64,000 nt of DNA from an uncultured Clostridia bacterium (GCA_938045615.1 CALIBC010000181.1:124001-188000), one strand, 5' to 3'. Numbered from the stretch's first letter, positions 45,062 to 54,679 are shown. Numbers and translations: made by a program. The notes: a model not told the origin generated them from the letters alone.

Positions 45062-48000
45062 ATGAACAAGAAAAACATTCCATTGCATCACGGGATACAT
45101 TCGGATATTCTAAAAAAGAAGATCCTCGCATTCTTTGCGATCGGCTGTATGATTTTCTGCGGCATAAATTTGAACCCGCAGAGATCGCACGCATATACGG
45201 ATCCCTACGATGCGCTCAGTGACCTTTCCATCAGTGTCACCACCCGCAGCGGTACGGTTATGAACAACGGCGACGTGTTCAATCTGCCTGCGCAAGAGGT
45301 CAATCTGAAACAAGTTGACTTGGCATTTACCGTGACCCAGGACGGCACGTTGAAAGCCGGTGACAAAATCAGGATACCGGTCGAACTCACAAACAATGCA
45401 AATGCGACATACTATGCCAACCTCGGTTCGGGCGTGGATGAAACAATGCAAGGTATCGGCAGCATACGGTTTGAGCACCCAGCACCCGACAAACTTGCGT
45501 ATGTAATCACGATCAACAGTGATTTCGGCTCCAAACCGGCGGGATTTCAGCGTGCGGCAGCGGTTACTCAGAAAGCTGCGACAGGCGCAAATTTCAAAGC
45601 AAAATCCAGTAAATCCAATGTGGTTTTGAAGATCGACGGTTCCACTTTCAGTTTCAAACCTGTTCCGAGGCAATTCCCTAAAACAAGCGGGCCTTTTACC
45701 TCGTATAACATACTGAACAGCACCGCCGCAAACCTCATACATGTAGGTACTTCTCTCGGCGATGCGAACTACTATAACAACCTGCTCGGTACCGGAAATC
45801 CGGGAGAAACCGGCATCCCGCACGGTCAGTTCATTGTAATCAAGAGGGTCAAAGTGACGCAGGGATCGGAAATCCTGAAAGCAAACATCAAACCGAACAT
45901 GATAACCAGCACGCTCACCATAAGTGAGGACGGAACATACATGGTAAAGGGCGATACATCGACTTCGATCGCGCTCACAAGCCTCGCTCCGAAAAATATA
46001 ACACTTCCCGCCGATGCGACAGACGAACAGATCATCAGCGCGCTCAAATCGGCAGGTAAAAACGCAAGAGCGGTGATAAAGAACAGCGACGGAACCTACA
46101 CTCTTGCCACCAATTTGGGCAAGCTTCGCGGTCCGGATGCGACAACTTATCACGATTTCCGCCCTCAGGACGACTTCGGAACGTTCGGAGATCAGTTCCA
46201 GGAGATTGACAGAACGGATGCCGTAAACAACATTCTGAATGCAAAACTGGCTACCGCCAGTGCCCTGCAGGGGTTCGGAGTGTCTGCAGAAATCCGGTTC
46301 ACAAGTGCTTCGGAAGCAAATCATATTTCTTCTGTTTCAAAGCACTATGATGTGCCGGACAACGGTTCCGCAACGCTATTCAAGAATGAGAACAACACAG
46401 TTCACACGACTCCTTCCGTCGCGCGTTCCGCCGGGCAGAGCAAAATAACCGTGCGCCATGTGGATACGGACGGTCACGAAATAGAGGTTCAGGATTTTAA
46501 GTATGGCTATTATCCGGGCAACGGACTAAAACCGACATCTCCGGATTTTCCGGCGGCACCGAAAACAATCGCGGACTACACTCTTGTAACGGAGGCCAAC
46601 AGTATAGCGAGCGTCCCCGGAACGCAGCTCACCGCAGGGGGCAACATAGCTTTTGAAAGCAACGACAAAAATTTCTATTTTGTTTATGCAAGAAACAAAT
46701 CGAAAGCCGAAGTCGCATATATTGACGATACGACGGGCGGAACCGTACTTCACACTGAACATCTCGAAGGAACCTACGGCAGTACGAGCACTTACAGAAC
46801 GACCGACAAAATCAACGAATATAAGAATCAGGGTTATGAAAAGGTTTCCGACAACTATCCGGCGGGCGGGGTGCAATTTAATGCACAGTTGCAGAAATTT
46901 GAGGTTCACCTGAAACACAAGGAAGTTGAAAGCACCGAAACCAAAAATGTAAAACTTACCGTAAGATACAGCGGAGCCGGGAGCAAAACGCCTCCGGACA
47001 ATGTACAGAATGCTGTCTGGACACGAAAAATCAAAACAGATAAAGTTACTAATGCGGTTACGGAGATCCTGCCTTGGACGCCTGACAAGGTCATGTACAA
47101 CGAGGTACCTTCCCCTCCTGTCGCAGGCTATATGCCGGACTTGCAGACAGTTCCCGCGGAAGCCGTGACCCAAAGCGATATAGTCAGAAACGTCGTATAT
47201 ACCGGTCAAATTCAGAAAGTCACCTACACCGTAATAGACGATACCGACGGGAGTAAACTGAAGGATAAAGAACCGCTCGTCAGCGGAAACTCCGACAAGC
47301 CGCTCCCCGCATCGACACAGGGGGATTACGACAACATAATAAAAAGCTATGAAGACAACAACTATGTTCTAGTATCCAAAGATCCTCTTCCCGCAAACTT
47401 TGACGATGACACAACGGTCGACCAGAACGTGACAGTTCATCTGCGGCACAAAACAGAGGAAAAAACATACGACAAAGAATCCAAACTCACGGTTCGTTAT
47501 CACGGAGCGGGGAGCAAGACACCACCCGACGATGTTCAGAAAGTTCGCTGGTCACGCAAGGTCGAAATCGACAAGGTAACGGGCGCGGAAACGGAAACAA
47601 TGCCATGGACACCGGCCAAAAATTCATATGATGAAGTTCTTTCACCGGTTATACCCGGCTATACCGCGGATCCTCTGAAAGTTCCGGCAGAGACCGTGAC
47701 TCAGGACGACATATATAGAGATGTCAATTACAGAGGAGACGGTCAGCACGTGACCTATACCGTGATTGACGAGACCGAAAATAAGACGCTTGAAGATGCT
47801 TCAATGCTGGTCAGCGGACCGTCCGACACCAATCTGCCGGCAAGCGCACATACTGATTATGAGCAGGTTGTCAAAGGATATGAGAATCAGGGATATGAAC
47901 TCGTATCCAAGGATTCCCTGCCCGCAAAGTTCGACAATGACACCGCAGTAGATCAGAACGTAAAAATACGATTGAAGCATGGAACAAAAATCGAGGCGGA

Positions 48001-48658
48001 AGAAAAAAACGTTACGCTGACCGTGCATTACCACGGTGCCGGGAACCAAACGCCCCCGGACAACGTCCAGAACGCGAAATGGACACGCTCTGTGACCAAG
48101 GACAAGGTCACAGGCAGCGAGATCTCCGCAACTCAATGGATATCGGATAAAACCAATTATGACAAGGTGGATTCCCCCGTTGTGCCGGGTTATACCGCAG
48201 ATATTGAGTCGATTGCGCAGGAGACGGTTACGATGCTGAATATAGTAAAGCATGTAAATTACAGCTTGATACCCGCACCGAACCCGAACAATCCGACCAA
48301 CCCAAACAACCCCCACAATCCGGGCACCCCGAAAAATCCGGCGCCAAATACTCCGGTAACTCCACAGACACCGGGCAAACCCAAACTTGATCCACCTCAA
48401 AAAACGCCTAAGGCCAAAGGAGATGTCAAAAAGAAAAGTAAAAATAAAAATCCGGTTGCACGGAAAAAAGTATCGAAAACACATAAAGATGCTGCACGAC
48501 AAAATAAAAAGAGAGTCCGCATATCGGGTGACCCATGGCAACCAAGAACCGGAGACAACACAAGCATTGTCTTGTATGTAGGGCTATTGATCACCGCAGC
48601 GCTCGCACTTGCGATTACGCTTTTCATGCGGAAAAGAAAACGCAATAAAAACAATTAA
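45062..48658 (+). CDS. Wall-anchored adhesin with 177-residue MucBP-like repeats
   Basis: Predicted surface adhesin, 1198 residues. Signal peptide (basic to about 20, hydrophobic FFAIGCMIFCGINL, end near residue 43), an N-terminal beta-rich region (about 50-460) resembling fibrinogen/collagen-adhesin folds, a MucBP-type unit with VRHVDTDGHEIEVQDFKYGY (about 465-540), then 2.5 repeats each holding TVRY-GAG-KTPPD, PWTP, P-PGY and VTYTVID. The end has a proline/asparagine-rich spacer, a lysine-rich stretch, the sorting signal QPRTGDN, a hydrophobic helix and RKRKRNKNN. AGGAG precedes the ATG. It lies opposite to, and in the middle of, the ornithine genes. Confidence 0.9.
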   Translation: MNKKNIPLHHGIHSDILKKKILAFFAIGCMIFCGINLNPQRSHAYTDPYDALSDLSISVTTRSGTVMNNGDVFNLPAQEVNLKQVDLAFTVTQDGTLKAGDKIRIPVELTNNANATYYANLGSGVDETMQGIGSIRFEHPAPDKLAYVITINSDFGSKPAGFQRAAAVTQKAATGANFKAKSSKSNVVLKIDGSTFSFKPVPRQFPKTSGPFTSYNILNSTAANLIHVGTSLGDANYYNNLLGTGNPGETGIPHGQFIVIKRVKVTQGSEILKANIKPNMITSTLTISEDGTYMVKGDTSTSIALTSLAPKNITLPADATDEQIISALKSAGKNARAVIKNSDGTYTLATNLGKLRGPDATTYHDFRPQDDFGTFGDQFQEIDRTDAVNNILNAKLATASALQGFGVSAEIRFTSASEANHISSVSKHYDVPDNGSATLFKNENNTVHTTPSVARSAGQSKITVRHVDTDGHEIEVQDFKYGYYPGNGLKPTSPDFPAAPKTIADYTLVTEANSIASVPGTQLTAGGNIAFESNDKNFYFVYARNKSKAEVAYIDDTTGGTVLHTEHLEGTYGSTSTYRTTDKINEYKNQGYEKVSDNYPAGGVQFNAQLQKFEVHLKHKEVESTETKNVKLTVRYSGAGSKTPPDNVQNAVWTRKIKTDKVTNAVTEILPWTPDKVMYNEVPSPPVAGYMPDLQTVPAEAVTQSDIVRNVVYTGQIQKVTYTVIDDTDGSKLKDKEPLVSGNSDKPLPASTQGDYDNIIKSYEDNNYVLVSKDPLPANFDDDTTVDQNVTVHLRHKTEEKTYDKESKLTVRYHGAGSKTPPDDVQKVRWSRKVEIDKVTGAETETMPWTPAKNSYDEVLSPVIPGYTADPLKVPAETVTQDDIYRDVNYRGDGQHVTYTVIDETENKTLEDASMLVSGPSDTNLPASAHTDYEQVVKGYENQGYELVSKDSLPAKFDNDTAVDQNVKIRLKHGTKIEAEEKNVTLTVHYHGAGNQTPPDNVQNAKWTRSVTKDKVTGSEISATQWISDKTNYDKVDSPVVPGYTADIESIAQETVTMLNIVKHVNYSLIPAPNPNNPTNPNNPHNPGTPKNPAPNTPVTPQTPGKPKLDPPQKTPKAKGDVKKKSKNKNPVARKKVSKTHKDAARQNKKRVRISGDPWQPRTGDNTSIVLYVGLLITAALALAITLFMRKRKRNKNN
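46952..48270 (+). repeat. 531-bp coding repeats in the adhesin gene
   Basis: Units begin at 46952, 47483 and 48014, an exact 531-bp (177-codon) period; the third is truncated after about 255 bp. Each starts with LTVRY or LTVHY followed by a GAG-TPPD-VQ motif. The copies have diverged at DNA level, so the duplication is not recent. Confidence 0.8.
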
Positions 48659-48711
48659 CCGGCAAAAACGTGGCGGCTTGCGGCAATTAGGGTTAGGGTT
48701 ATAGGACTAGA

Positions 48712-48750
48712 AGAGGGAAGCGATTATCCAATTTCACTTCCCTCTTTTTA
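48712..48750 (+). terminator. Rho-independent terminator of the adhesin gene
   Basis: Perfect 9-bp stem AGAGGGAAG (48712-48720) / CTTCCCTCT (48737-48745) followed by TTTTA. An imperfect hairpin at about 48795-48840 on the minus strand, followed by TTTATTATTA, could end oraE. Confidence 0.78.
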
Positions 48751-48863
48751 TATTACGCTCTATATTGCATTACGATTTTTCATATCAAGATATTCGTAAT
48801 AATAAAGCCCGGTCAGCCGCAACCAAAGCAGCGGTCGGCCTGAATTTTGTTTGACGCCGGTTC

Positions 48864-51116
48864 TCAGTCTTCATCGACTCCCTTGAGATGTCCTCCCGGA
48901 GGCAATTCTCCGCGTCTTCTCATCGCTTCTTCCGCAAGGAAAGTCGCAACATCTATACCGTGTGAATCTCTTCCGAAACCTTCATCTATACCGGTTGCGC
49001 GAGCATCCTCAGGGGAAACCTGGGTTCCGCCGGCTGCTATGATAACCTTATCTCTGATGCCCTTTTCTATAGCAAGCTCGTTGATCCTCTTCATGTTCTT
49101 GTAGTGGATGTTGTCATGCGAGATTATCGTTGAAGCCAGGATCGCATCCGCATCAAGTTCCACAGCGGCGTCCACGAGCTTCTCTACAGGAACGGAAGTT
49201 CCCAGATAGTTCACTTCTATACCCCATTTCTCTATTCCGCCATGCTTGATGTTGATGATCTCACGAAGTCCAACGGAGTGTTCGTCATCGCCCACCGTTC
49301 CGCAAACAACTCTCATATGATGGTTCTTGAACTCCTCGAAGAGAACCGAATCTGCCAAGTGATGAGGCGGTGGCGGCAGCACCAGTGAATCCGGATCGAT
49401 ATCAAATGTAAGTTTTCCTTTGACCTCGATTCTCGTACCCTCCGATGGGTGCATCATTTCTTTTGAAATAACTTCCGGATTTTCCAGTCCCATCTTCTCG
49501 GCAACCTGCAACCCCGTGGCTTCCGCCGTTCTGACATTGGCAGGGATCATCATGGTGAGCATAACGATACCGTCGCCGCACCATTCCATTTCAGGGATGA
49601 TCGCCTCACCGTCGAGGTACTTCTTGACTCTGTCGAGTCTGATATCCACCGTATCGGTTTCATCCAGCTCGTCGATGTATACAATCTTGCTTCTGTCCTC
49701 AAACGTGCAGCCTCCGATAAGTGCCGCAGGATCGTCGGGATTTCCGCCGTACTGTTCAACGTTGTTGTATCCGTAATGTGCCGTTACCGGTGCCATGTAA
49801 TCTTCTTCTCTCGGGAATATGAATCCATAGCCTACGCCGCCTTTGATCTTTCTTGCGATACCGTCGCCGTTTCTTGCCGGATATTTTGCCGAGTCAACGA
49901 AGAATCCCTGTTCAACTGCCTCAAAGTAGCCGCCTGCTTCTACAATTTCCATCATAAACAGTGTGGCTCTTTCTTTCAAATCTCTGACCATCTCCACAAG
50001 CGGTCCGTCTTTCTTGAGTTCAACAAGTTCGTTGAAGCCGTCGAGGTATACGTACGCCTGCTTTGCATTGTCTATGGCTTCCATGTTGTAAATGTGCCAA
50101 GGCACGTTTCTTCCCTCGTCCGGTGTAATCGTGGACTGAATATCGGCACTCGTGAGCTTGGAAATTACCATGTTCATTATATGCGTCACAGTAGCCTCTC
50201 TGACGGACGAACAAACGTATTTTGTATTCTGCTGCGCTCTCATCTTGTACCTGTTACAGATGTCTCTCAAAGCAACCGCATAAGGCAGGTCTAGATACAT
50301 TGCAGGCGCAGGCGCTGCATCCGGAGGTACCGTCGACAAGCTGATGTTTTCAGGCAAAATGCCGACTTTCTCCGAAAACAGCGAGTTGATAGCGTGCTGC
50401 ACGATAAGTTCAGGCATTACTTTCCATGCCTCTCTTGCCGTAGCATTTGCGTTGTGAGCGCCGTCAATCTGCAGAATTTCAGCCCATGCGAGAACTTTCT
50501 TGGACTCGCAGGCGTCTACAAAAGATCTGACACAGTTGATGTCTCTGTAGAGCACGTTGTACTGCGGATCTTGATGGGCTCCGTTGATTCCCTCTTCAGC
50601 AAACATCACCGCAACGTCAGGTCCTGCAACCCCTGATACGTATGAATGATAGTTCAACTCACGACCGACTTCATCTTCTATCAGATCCAGCGCTTTTCTC
50701 TGCGCTCTGACCTGTTTTCTCGTAATAGGTACACCGCCTATTCCCTGCGGGGTACCTTCCATCAGTCCGTCGATGTGAGACTGACCCATGTGGCGGATAA
50801 CCATTATGTGATCTGCGCCGTGCCATGCAGCCATTCTCATTCTTCTGATGTCATCCTCAAAGCGTCCCGATGCGATCTCGGTCGTGATTACCGGCTGCGG
50901 CTGAGGATCGATGTTATCAAAGAACTTTGCAGGAGGCAGTCCGATGCCCTGCTTAAGCGGCTTTGACATGTCATGGAAAGTAAAAGGTCCCATCGTCAAA
51001 TTAGGGGCAGCCTCTCTCCAATGCCAGCCGCGTCTTCTCGGTTCATAATGCTCAAGATCCTTGAGTATCTCCCTAACGTCAAGTTTTTCGTTTTTGTCCA
51101 GTATCATATCTGCCAT
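48864..51116 (-). CDS. oraE: D-ornithine 4,5-aminomutase, large subunit
   Basis: Adenosylcobalamin- and PLP-dependent enzyme converting D-ornithine to 2,4-diaminopentanoate, acting with OraS. The 750-residue protein has an N-terminal TIM barrel (YEPRRRGWHWREAAPNLTMG; HIMVIRHMGQSHIDG; EGTPQGIGGVPIT) and a C-terminal Rossmann B12 domain with the base-off DEHSVG motif: His613 should coordinate cobalt and Lys624, eleven residues on, matches the lysine that binds PLP in the characterised enzyme. ATG 51116 follows AAGGAGG, 1 bp behind oraS. Probable last gene of the sigma-54 operon; glmL, its maintenance partner, is displaced 4.3 kb away. Confidence 0.96.
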   Translation of the reverse strand: MADMILDKNEKLDVREILKDLEHYEPRRRGWHWREAAPNLTMGPFTFHDMSKPLKQGIGLPPAKFFDNIDPQPQPVITTEIASGRFEDDIRRMRMAAWHGADHIMVIRHMGQSHIDGLMEGTPQGIGGVPITRKQVRAQRKALDLIEDEVGRELNYHSYVSGVAGPDVAVMFAEEGINGAHQDPQYNVLYRDINCVRSFVDACESKKVLAWAEILQIDGAHNANATAREAWKVMPELIVQHAINSLFSEKVGILPENISLSTVPPDAAPAPAMYLDLPYAVALRDICNRYKMRAQQNTKYVCSSVREATVTHIMNMVISKLTSADIQSTITPDEGRNVPWHIYNMEAIDNAKQAYVYLDGFNELVELKKDGPLVEMVRDLKERATLFMMEIVEAGGYFEAVEQGFFVDSAKYPARNGDGIARKIKGGVGYGFIFPREEDYMAPVTAHYGYNNVEQYGGNPDDPAALIGGCTFEDRSKIVYIDELDETDTVDIRLDRVKKYLDGEAIIPEMEWCGDGIVMLTMMIPANVRTAEATGLQVAEKMGLENPEVISKEMMHPSEGTRIEVKGKLTFDIDPDSLVLPPPPHHLADSVLFEEFKNHHMRVVCGTVGDDEHSVGLREIINIKHGGIEKWGIEVNYLGTSVPVEKLVDAAVELDADAILASTIISHDNIHYKNMKRINELAIEKGIRDKVIIAAGGTQVSPEDARATGIDEGFGRDSHGIDVATFLAEEAMRRRGELPPGGHLKGVDED

Positions 51117-51117
51117 C

Positions 51118-51489
51118 TTACTTGCCCTCCTTGCTGAAAATCGCCACTGCATCGTCCCAGTACTCTCCCTTTGCCAATGCCGCCGAAGCTTCACGGATGG
51201 AGATTCCTTTATCCTTGGATATTCTGTAAACGATGTGACCTGTACCGTGCCCCATAAGGCCTCTGTCTATCGCACCTTCCACGATCTTCTGCGTGTCCAG
51301 CGACGATACTCCCATGCGAAGGAGAACCGCTCTTTCGACGGAAGGGGTGGTGTTTTTTCTTCCCAGTTCCAGCAATGGATCCACGACTTTGGCGCACATT
51401 TCCCAGAACTTGTCATAGAGCTGCTCGTCCGTAAGATCCGCAATACCTTTCTCTACTCTTCTCTTTGCAAAATCGTCTTCTCTGATCAT
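51118..51489 (-). CDS. oraS: D-ornithine 4,5-aminomutase, small subunit
   Basis: Small subunit of the aminomutase, 123 residues, close to the size of characterised OraS. Recognised from LTDEQLYDKFWEMCAKVVDP, RAVLLRMGVSSLDTQKIV and GLMGHGTGHIVYRISKDKG, and from its position directly in front of oraE. ATG 51489 (MIREDDFAKRRVEK) has AAAGGAAG upstream; the frame is open to 51570 without a ribosome site. A 105-bp gap separates it from ortB. Confidence 0.93.
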   Translation of the reverse strand: MIREDDFAKRRVEKGIADLTDEQLYDKFWEMCAKVVDPLLELGRKNTTPSVERAVLLRMGVSSLDTQKIVEGAIDRGLMGHGTGHIVYRISKDKGISIREASAALAKGEYWDDAVAIFSKEGK

Positions 51490-51594
51490 TCTTTTTTCTT
51501 CCTTTCTACCACGAGTCTGCCGCACAGACCCGCAATCGACGAATCCGGGGAAATCGGAAGCTTTCCGCACATTTCCCCCAGATTCTCTTTATCT

Positions 51595-53010
51595 TTACAG
51601 TCCCAACGCTTTTATCGTGTTCTTTACAAAGTCCACATCCGTCTTGGTTTCTTCCGCCAGGAACCGCAAATCTGCTTCCGTCGGTGTAGCCCCACCGGCT
51701 TTTTTCACAGCTTTCTTTATCAATGATTTCCTGAAATGCTCCAAATCCGCATCTTGAGTCTTGATCATCCCCGGATCTGCCGGCAGAACTAAGTTTTCTC
51801 CGGGTCTGTCCTCTTTTGCGGGATCGCCGAAGTGTATATCTATTCCATTTTCCCGGGCAAATGCCATCTGAGGCTGGATGTGTTTTCCCGCTCCTGTGTA
51901 TTCCGTCTCACTTATTACGATCACAGCGTCCTCAGGAAGCTCCTGCGCAAGCGAGAATGCAGCGGCAAGTGCCGTATTCCCTGCAGGACCTCTCTCGATT
52001 CCTTCCAGATTCGCAAGCGCTTCTGTCATGTACATAACTTCGCCTTGCTTTACGGTCACATAACGATCCATGTATCTGAGCGGTCTTGCGGCACTTCTCG
52101 GCACATCCGAGTGATCCGGATCCGTAGCGTAAGGAACGCCGAAACCGGTGTGCCCCGTCGTGCAGGATTTCATATTGAACTGATGATCAGATGCCATGGA
52201 AAGGCCTGTCAAATCAATGGATGCGGCAACCATGGCAGTATCCACCGAACCCGCTTTCTGAAGGCCGCGCGCGGTTCCCGTAATCATTCCGCCTCCGGCA
52301 TTGGTGCAAACGACCATCTCGGGATCTTTGCCGACAATTTCTCTGCACTGCATAGCTATTTCATATCCCAAAGTTTCAATGCCCGCAATTCCAAACGGTG
52401 AATACAGCGAAGCGTTGAAATACCCTGTATCTTCAAGAACGGACAAGAACGTGTAGAAAAGTTCCGGTCCCACGGTAAGCTGAATGACTTCTGCTCCGTA
52501 GGCTTCGCACTTTCTCGCTTTCTCAATGATTTCAGGCTGTCCTATCTGTTTGGAATCATAGCATTCCTGAACGATTATACAGTCCAGTCCCTGCATCGCC
52601 GCCTGTGATGCGACCGCAGAACCGTAATTTCCGGATGTTGCGGCAATAACGCCTTTATATCCCAACTTCTTTGCATGAGCCACCGCACAGGCCGCTCTTC
52701 TTGCCTTAAAACTTCCGGAGGCATTGCACGCCTCATCCTTTGCGAAAATTCTTGCGCCATATCCCGGTTTTGCATACTTTCTCGACAACGCCGATATATT
52801 TCTCAATTCTATAAGCGGCGTGTTGCCGACATCGGTTCTCGACTGGATCTTGTTGATCTCTTCCAGCGTGTATCCCGTATCTTTCATCAGGGCTTCGTAA
52901 TCAAACGCTATTGAGCCCGACTCATATACCGCATAGTCCAAGCCCAACGCTTTCTTTTGAATTTCGTTGGATCTTCCCATCACGGAGTTATAATCTTTTG
53001 CCAATGCCAT
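51595..53010 (-). CDS. ortB: 2-amino-4-oxopentanoate thiolase, beta subunit
   Basis: PLP-dependent subunit of the thiolase that splits 2-amino-4-oxopentanoate with CoA into alanine and acetyl-CoA. 471 residues of the tryptophan-synthase-beta fold: TDVGNTPLIELRNISAL, the PLP lysine Lys102 in NASGSFKARRA, AATSGNYGSAVASQAA, NAGGGMITGTARGL and RGPAGNTALAAAF. Its start shares one base with the ortA stop (TAATG), so the two subunits are translationally coupled. Confidence 0.95.
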   Translation of the reverse strand: MALAKDYNSVMGRSNEIQKKALGLDYAVYESGSIAFDYEALMKDTGYTLEEINKIQSRTDVGNTPLIELRNISALSRKYAKPGYGARIFAKDEACNASGSFKARRAACAVAHAKKLGYKGVIAATSGNYGSAVASQAAMQGLDCIIVQECYDSKQIGQPEIIEKARKCEAYGAEVIQLTVGPELFYTFLSVLEDTGYFNASLYSPFGIAGIETLGYEIAMQCREIVGKDPEMVVCTNAGGGMITGTARGLQKAGSVDTAMVAASIDLTGLSMASDHQFNMKSCTTGHTGFGVPYATDPDHSDVPRSAARPLRYMDRYVTVKQGEVMYMTEALANLEGIERGPAGNTALAAAFSLAQELPEDAVIVISETEYTGAGKHIQPQMAFARENGIDIHFGDPAKEDRPGENLVLPADPGMIKTQDADLEHFRKSLIKKAVKKAGGATPTEADLRFLAEETKTDVDFVKNTIKALGL

Positions 53011-53309
53011 TACTTGCCCTCTCCTTTCATGATGCTCCTGAGCTGCTTGTCTATCTCTATTATTTCAGGGACAAATTTTCCGTAACTGTGCGTGTAATAC
53101 GGCCCCACTTCAACGAGGGTTCCTTTTTCTTTGCGCCCCACAATCGTCTCAATTTCGACTTCATCGCCGACACTTGCATCGTTGAGCAAAGTTCCCTTTG
53201 TCCACATTTCCAGATCGCAGGCTTTCGTATCATCCGGTAGCTTTGCGGTTCTCTCATCCGCTTTCAAAACCACCTTGTGTATGCGTACCCAATCGCCTTT
53301 TTTCGCCAT
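53010..53309 (-). CDS. ortA: 2-amino-4-oxopentanoate thiolase, alpha subunit
   Basis: Small subunit of the ornithine-pathway thiolase, 99 residues beginning MAKKGDWVRIHKVVLKADER, with DTKACDLEMWTKGTLL and VEVGPYYTHSYGKFVPEI. Two adjacent ATGs (53312 and 53309) follow GGAGG; the second has the better spacing. It lies 10 bp behind ord and overlaps ortB by one base. Confidence 0.94.
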   Translation of the reverse strand: MAKKGDWVRIHKVVLKADERTAKLPDDTKACDLEMWTKGTLLNDASVGDEVEIETIVGRKEKGTLVEVGPYYTHSYGKFVPEIIEIDKQLRSIMKGEGK

Positions 53310-53319
53310 CATGTCCTCC

Positions 53320-54381
53320 TTATTTTACCAGTTTCTTGTCTTCATCGATCAGATCTCTGAAGTCTCCCATGATTGCATGAGGTACAGGAATATCGATCAT
53401 CGTTCTCAGACCCGGTTTTGCGTTAATAACGTGAGGAATGCAGTTCATAATCATCGCCATCGTTCCGATTCCGCCTTCAATTTCAGGGCTGTTTGCCATA
53501 TTTACAGGAGGAACCGCATCAAGGATCACATAGTCACCCGTGTCAACGCCAACCTGTTCAGGTTCAATCTGCTGTGGATGATCCATGTCCAGTTTTCTCT
53601 CTCCGTCAACGATACCCCAGCCTTTCATCGCAACGCCGGCAACGCTTCCCGCAGGAGCAAATCCGTAAGGGGATTTTCTGTCAACGTCCGTAACTATAGG
53701 TTCCATGTCCTGTCCGAACTCGTCAAGCTTCCATCCCAAGGCTTCGCACATCATGCCTACGGATTCAGCAAATCCAACGTGTCCAGCCATAGTTCCGTCA
53801 GCTTTTCTTGCATTGAATTCATCTACAGAAATACCGATGCCCTGTTCTTCCATTACGGCAGGTCCGAAAGGTGAAAGCGAGTTCACTCTTCTTGATGTTA
53901 TGTGGTTTACCTCTTCACAAGCTGCTGTCCAAAGGATAACGAGAAGATCCATGATCAGACCCGGGTTGATACCTGTACCCATTACAGACACGCCGTTTTT
54001 CTTTGCACATTCGTCAAGTTTCTTTGCAAGTTCAGGCTCCTGTGCCTGTGGATAAGCCATTTCCTCTGCGGAAGTAATTACGTTCATGCCTTTTTCCATA
54101 ACAAAAACGAGTTTGTCATATACATCTTTGGTAAAAGAGTTTGTGCAAACCACAACGATGTCGGCAGCGCCCGGAACGATAACATCTTCAGGTGTTCCCA
54201 CTGTTACGTCAGGACGATCTCCCTGAACAATTCCCGGAACGACGTCGTAAAGGTTCTTGCCGATCTTGTCACCTATATCAATACCTCCAACGATATCGAC
54301 ACCTTTCTTCTTAGCCAGCATTTTTCCGATTCCGCCGCCCATTGCGCCTAATCCCCAAAGGATCACTTTTACATTTTTCAT
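53320..54381 (-). CDS. ord: 2,4-diaminopentanoate dehydrogenase
   Basis: NAD(P)-dependent enzyme that oxidatively deaminates 2,4-diaminopentanoate to 2-amino-4-oxopentanoate. 353 residues: Rossmann fingerprint ILWGLGAMGGGIGKML, then VVVCTNSFTKDVYDKLV, MGTGINPGLIMDLLV, and FAPAGSVAGVAMKGWG in the catalytic domain. ATG 54381 (MKNVKVILWG) lies 9 nt behind AGGAG. First gene of ord-ortA-ortB-oraS-oraE and preceded by a sigma-54 promoter. Confidence 0.95.
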   Translation of the reverse strand: MKNVKVILWGLGAMGGGIGKMLAKKKGVDIVGGIDIGDKIGKNLYDVVPGIVQGDRPDVTVGTPEDVIVPGAADIVVVCTNSFTKDVYDKLVFVMEKGMNVITSAEEMAYPQAQEPELAKKLDECAKKNGVSVMGTGINPGLIMDLLVILWTAACEEVNHITSRRVNSLSPFGPAVMEEQGIGISVDEFNARKADGTMAGHVGFAESVGMMCEALGWKLDEFGQDMEPIVTDVDRKSPYGFAPAGSVAGVAMKGWGIVDGERKLDMDHPQQIEPEQVGVDTGDYVILDAVPPVNMANSPEIEGGIGTMAMIMNCIPHVINAKPGLRTMIDIPVPHAIMGDFRDLIDEDKKLVK

Positions 54382-54491
54382 TTGCTTTTCTCTCCTTTTC
54401 ATCAAGAAATCAATAATTGAATTGGTTTATATGCGGCACCTATCCCAAAGCTTTTCCGGCAAGAGGATATATCCCGCAACCTATATAGTAA

Positions 54492-54508
54492 GCAAATTCC
54501 GTGCCAAA
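54492..54508 (-). promoter_or_regulatory. Sigma-54 (-24/-12) promoter of the ornithine operon
   Basis: Minus-strand TTGGCACG-N4-TTGCT, an essentially consensus -24/-12 element: GGCAC at 54501-54505 and TTGC at 54492-54495. Transcription should begin near 54481, about 100 nt upstream of the ord start codon. The adjacent activator gene with a sigma-54 interaction domain supports it. Confidence 0.88.
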
Positions 54509-54632
54509 TCCATCCGATTTCAAATCCTCCGCTTTTATAACCCGCAAGCCCGCCTCTCTACCGCCTTTCCGCCGTCTTTCCGCATTTAGAGCCATTTGGT
54601 TCATCAAAAGCTTACAAAAAAAAATCACTTCA

Positions 54633-54679
54633 CAGTGCAAAATATTTTGCTTTTTATCGGCAAAATATTTTGCACTGTA
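54633..54679. promoter_or_regulatory. Double palindromic enhancer for the sigma-54 activator
   Basis: Two copies of the 14-bp palindrome GCAAAATATTTTGC at 54638-54651 and 54661-54674, centres 23 bp apart, about 170 bp upstream of the expected ord transcription start. Flanking ACAGT/ACTGT extends them into a perfect 19-bp inverted repeat (54633-54651 / 54661-54679). Read on the minus strand, GAAGTGA and nine Ts follow, so the stem may also terminate the activator gene. Confidence 0.82.

Noticed and set aside
48686..48703. Telomere-like TTAGGGTTAGGGTTA
   Set aside because: Only two and a half units inside an ordinary intergenic region of a bacterial chromosome; chance is the simplest explanation.
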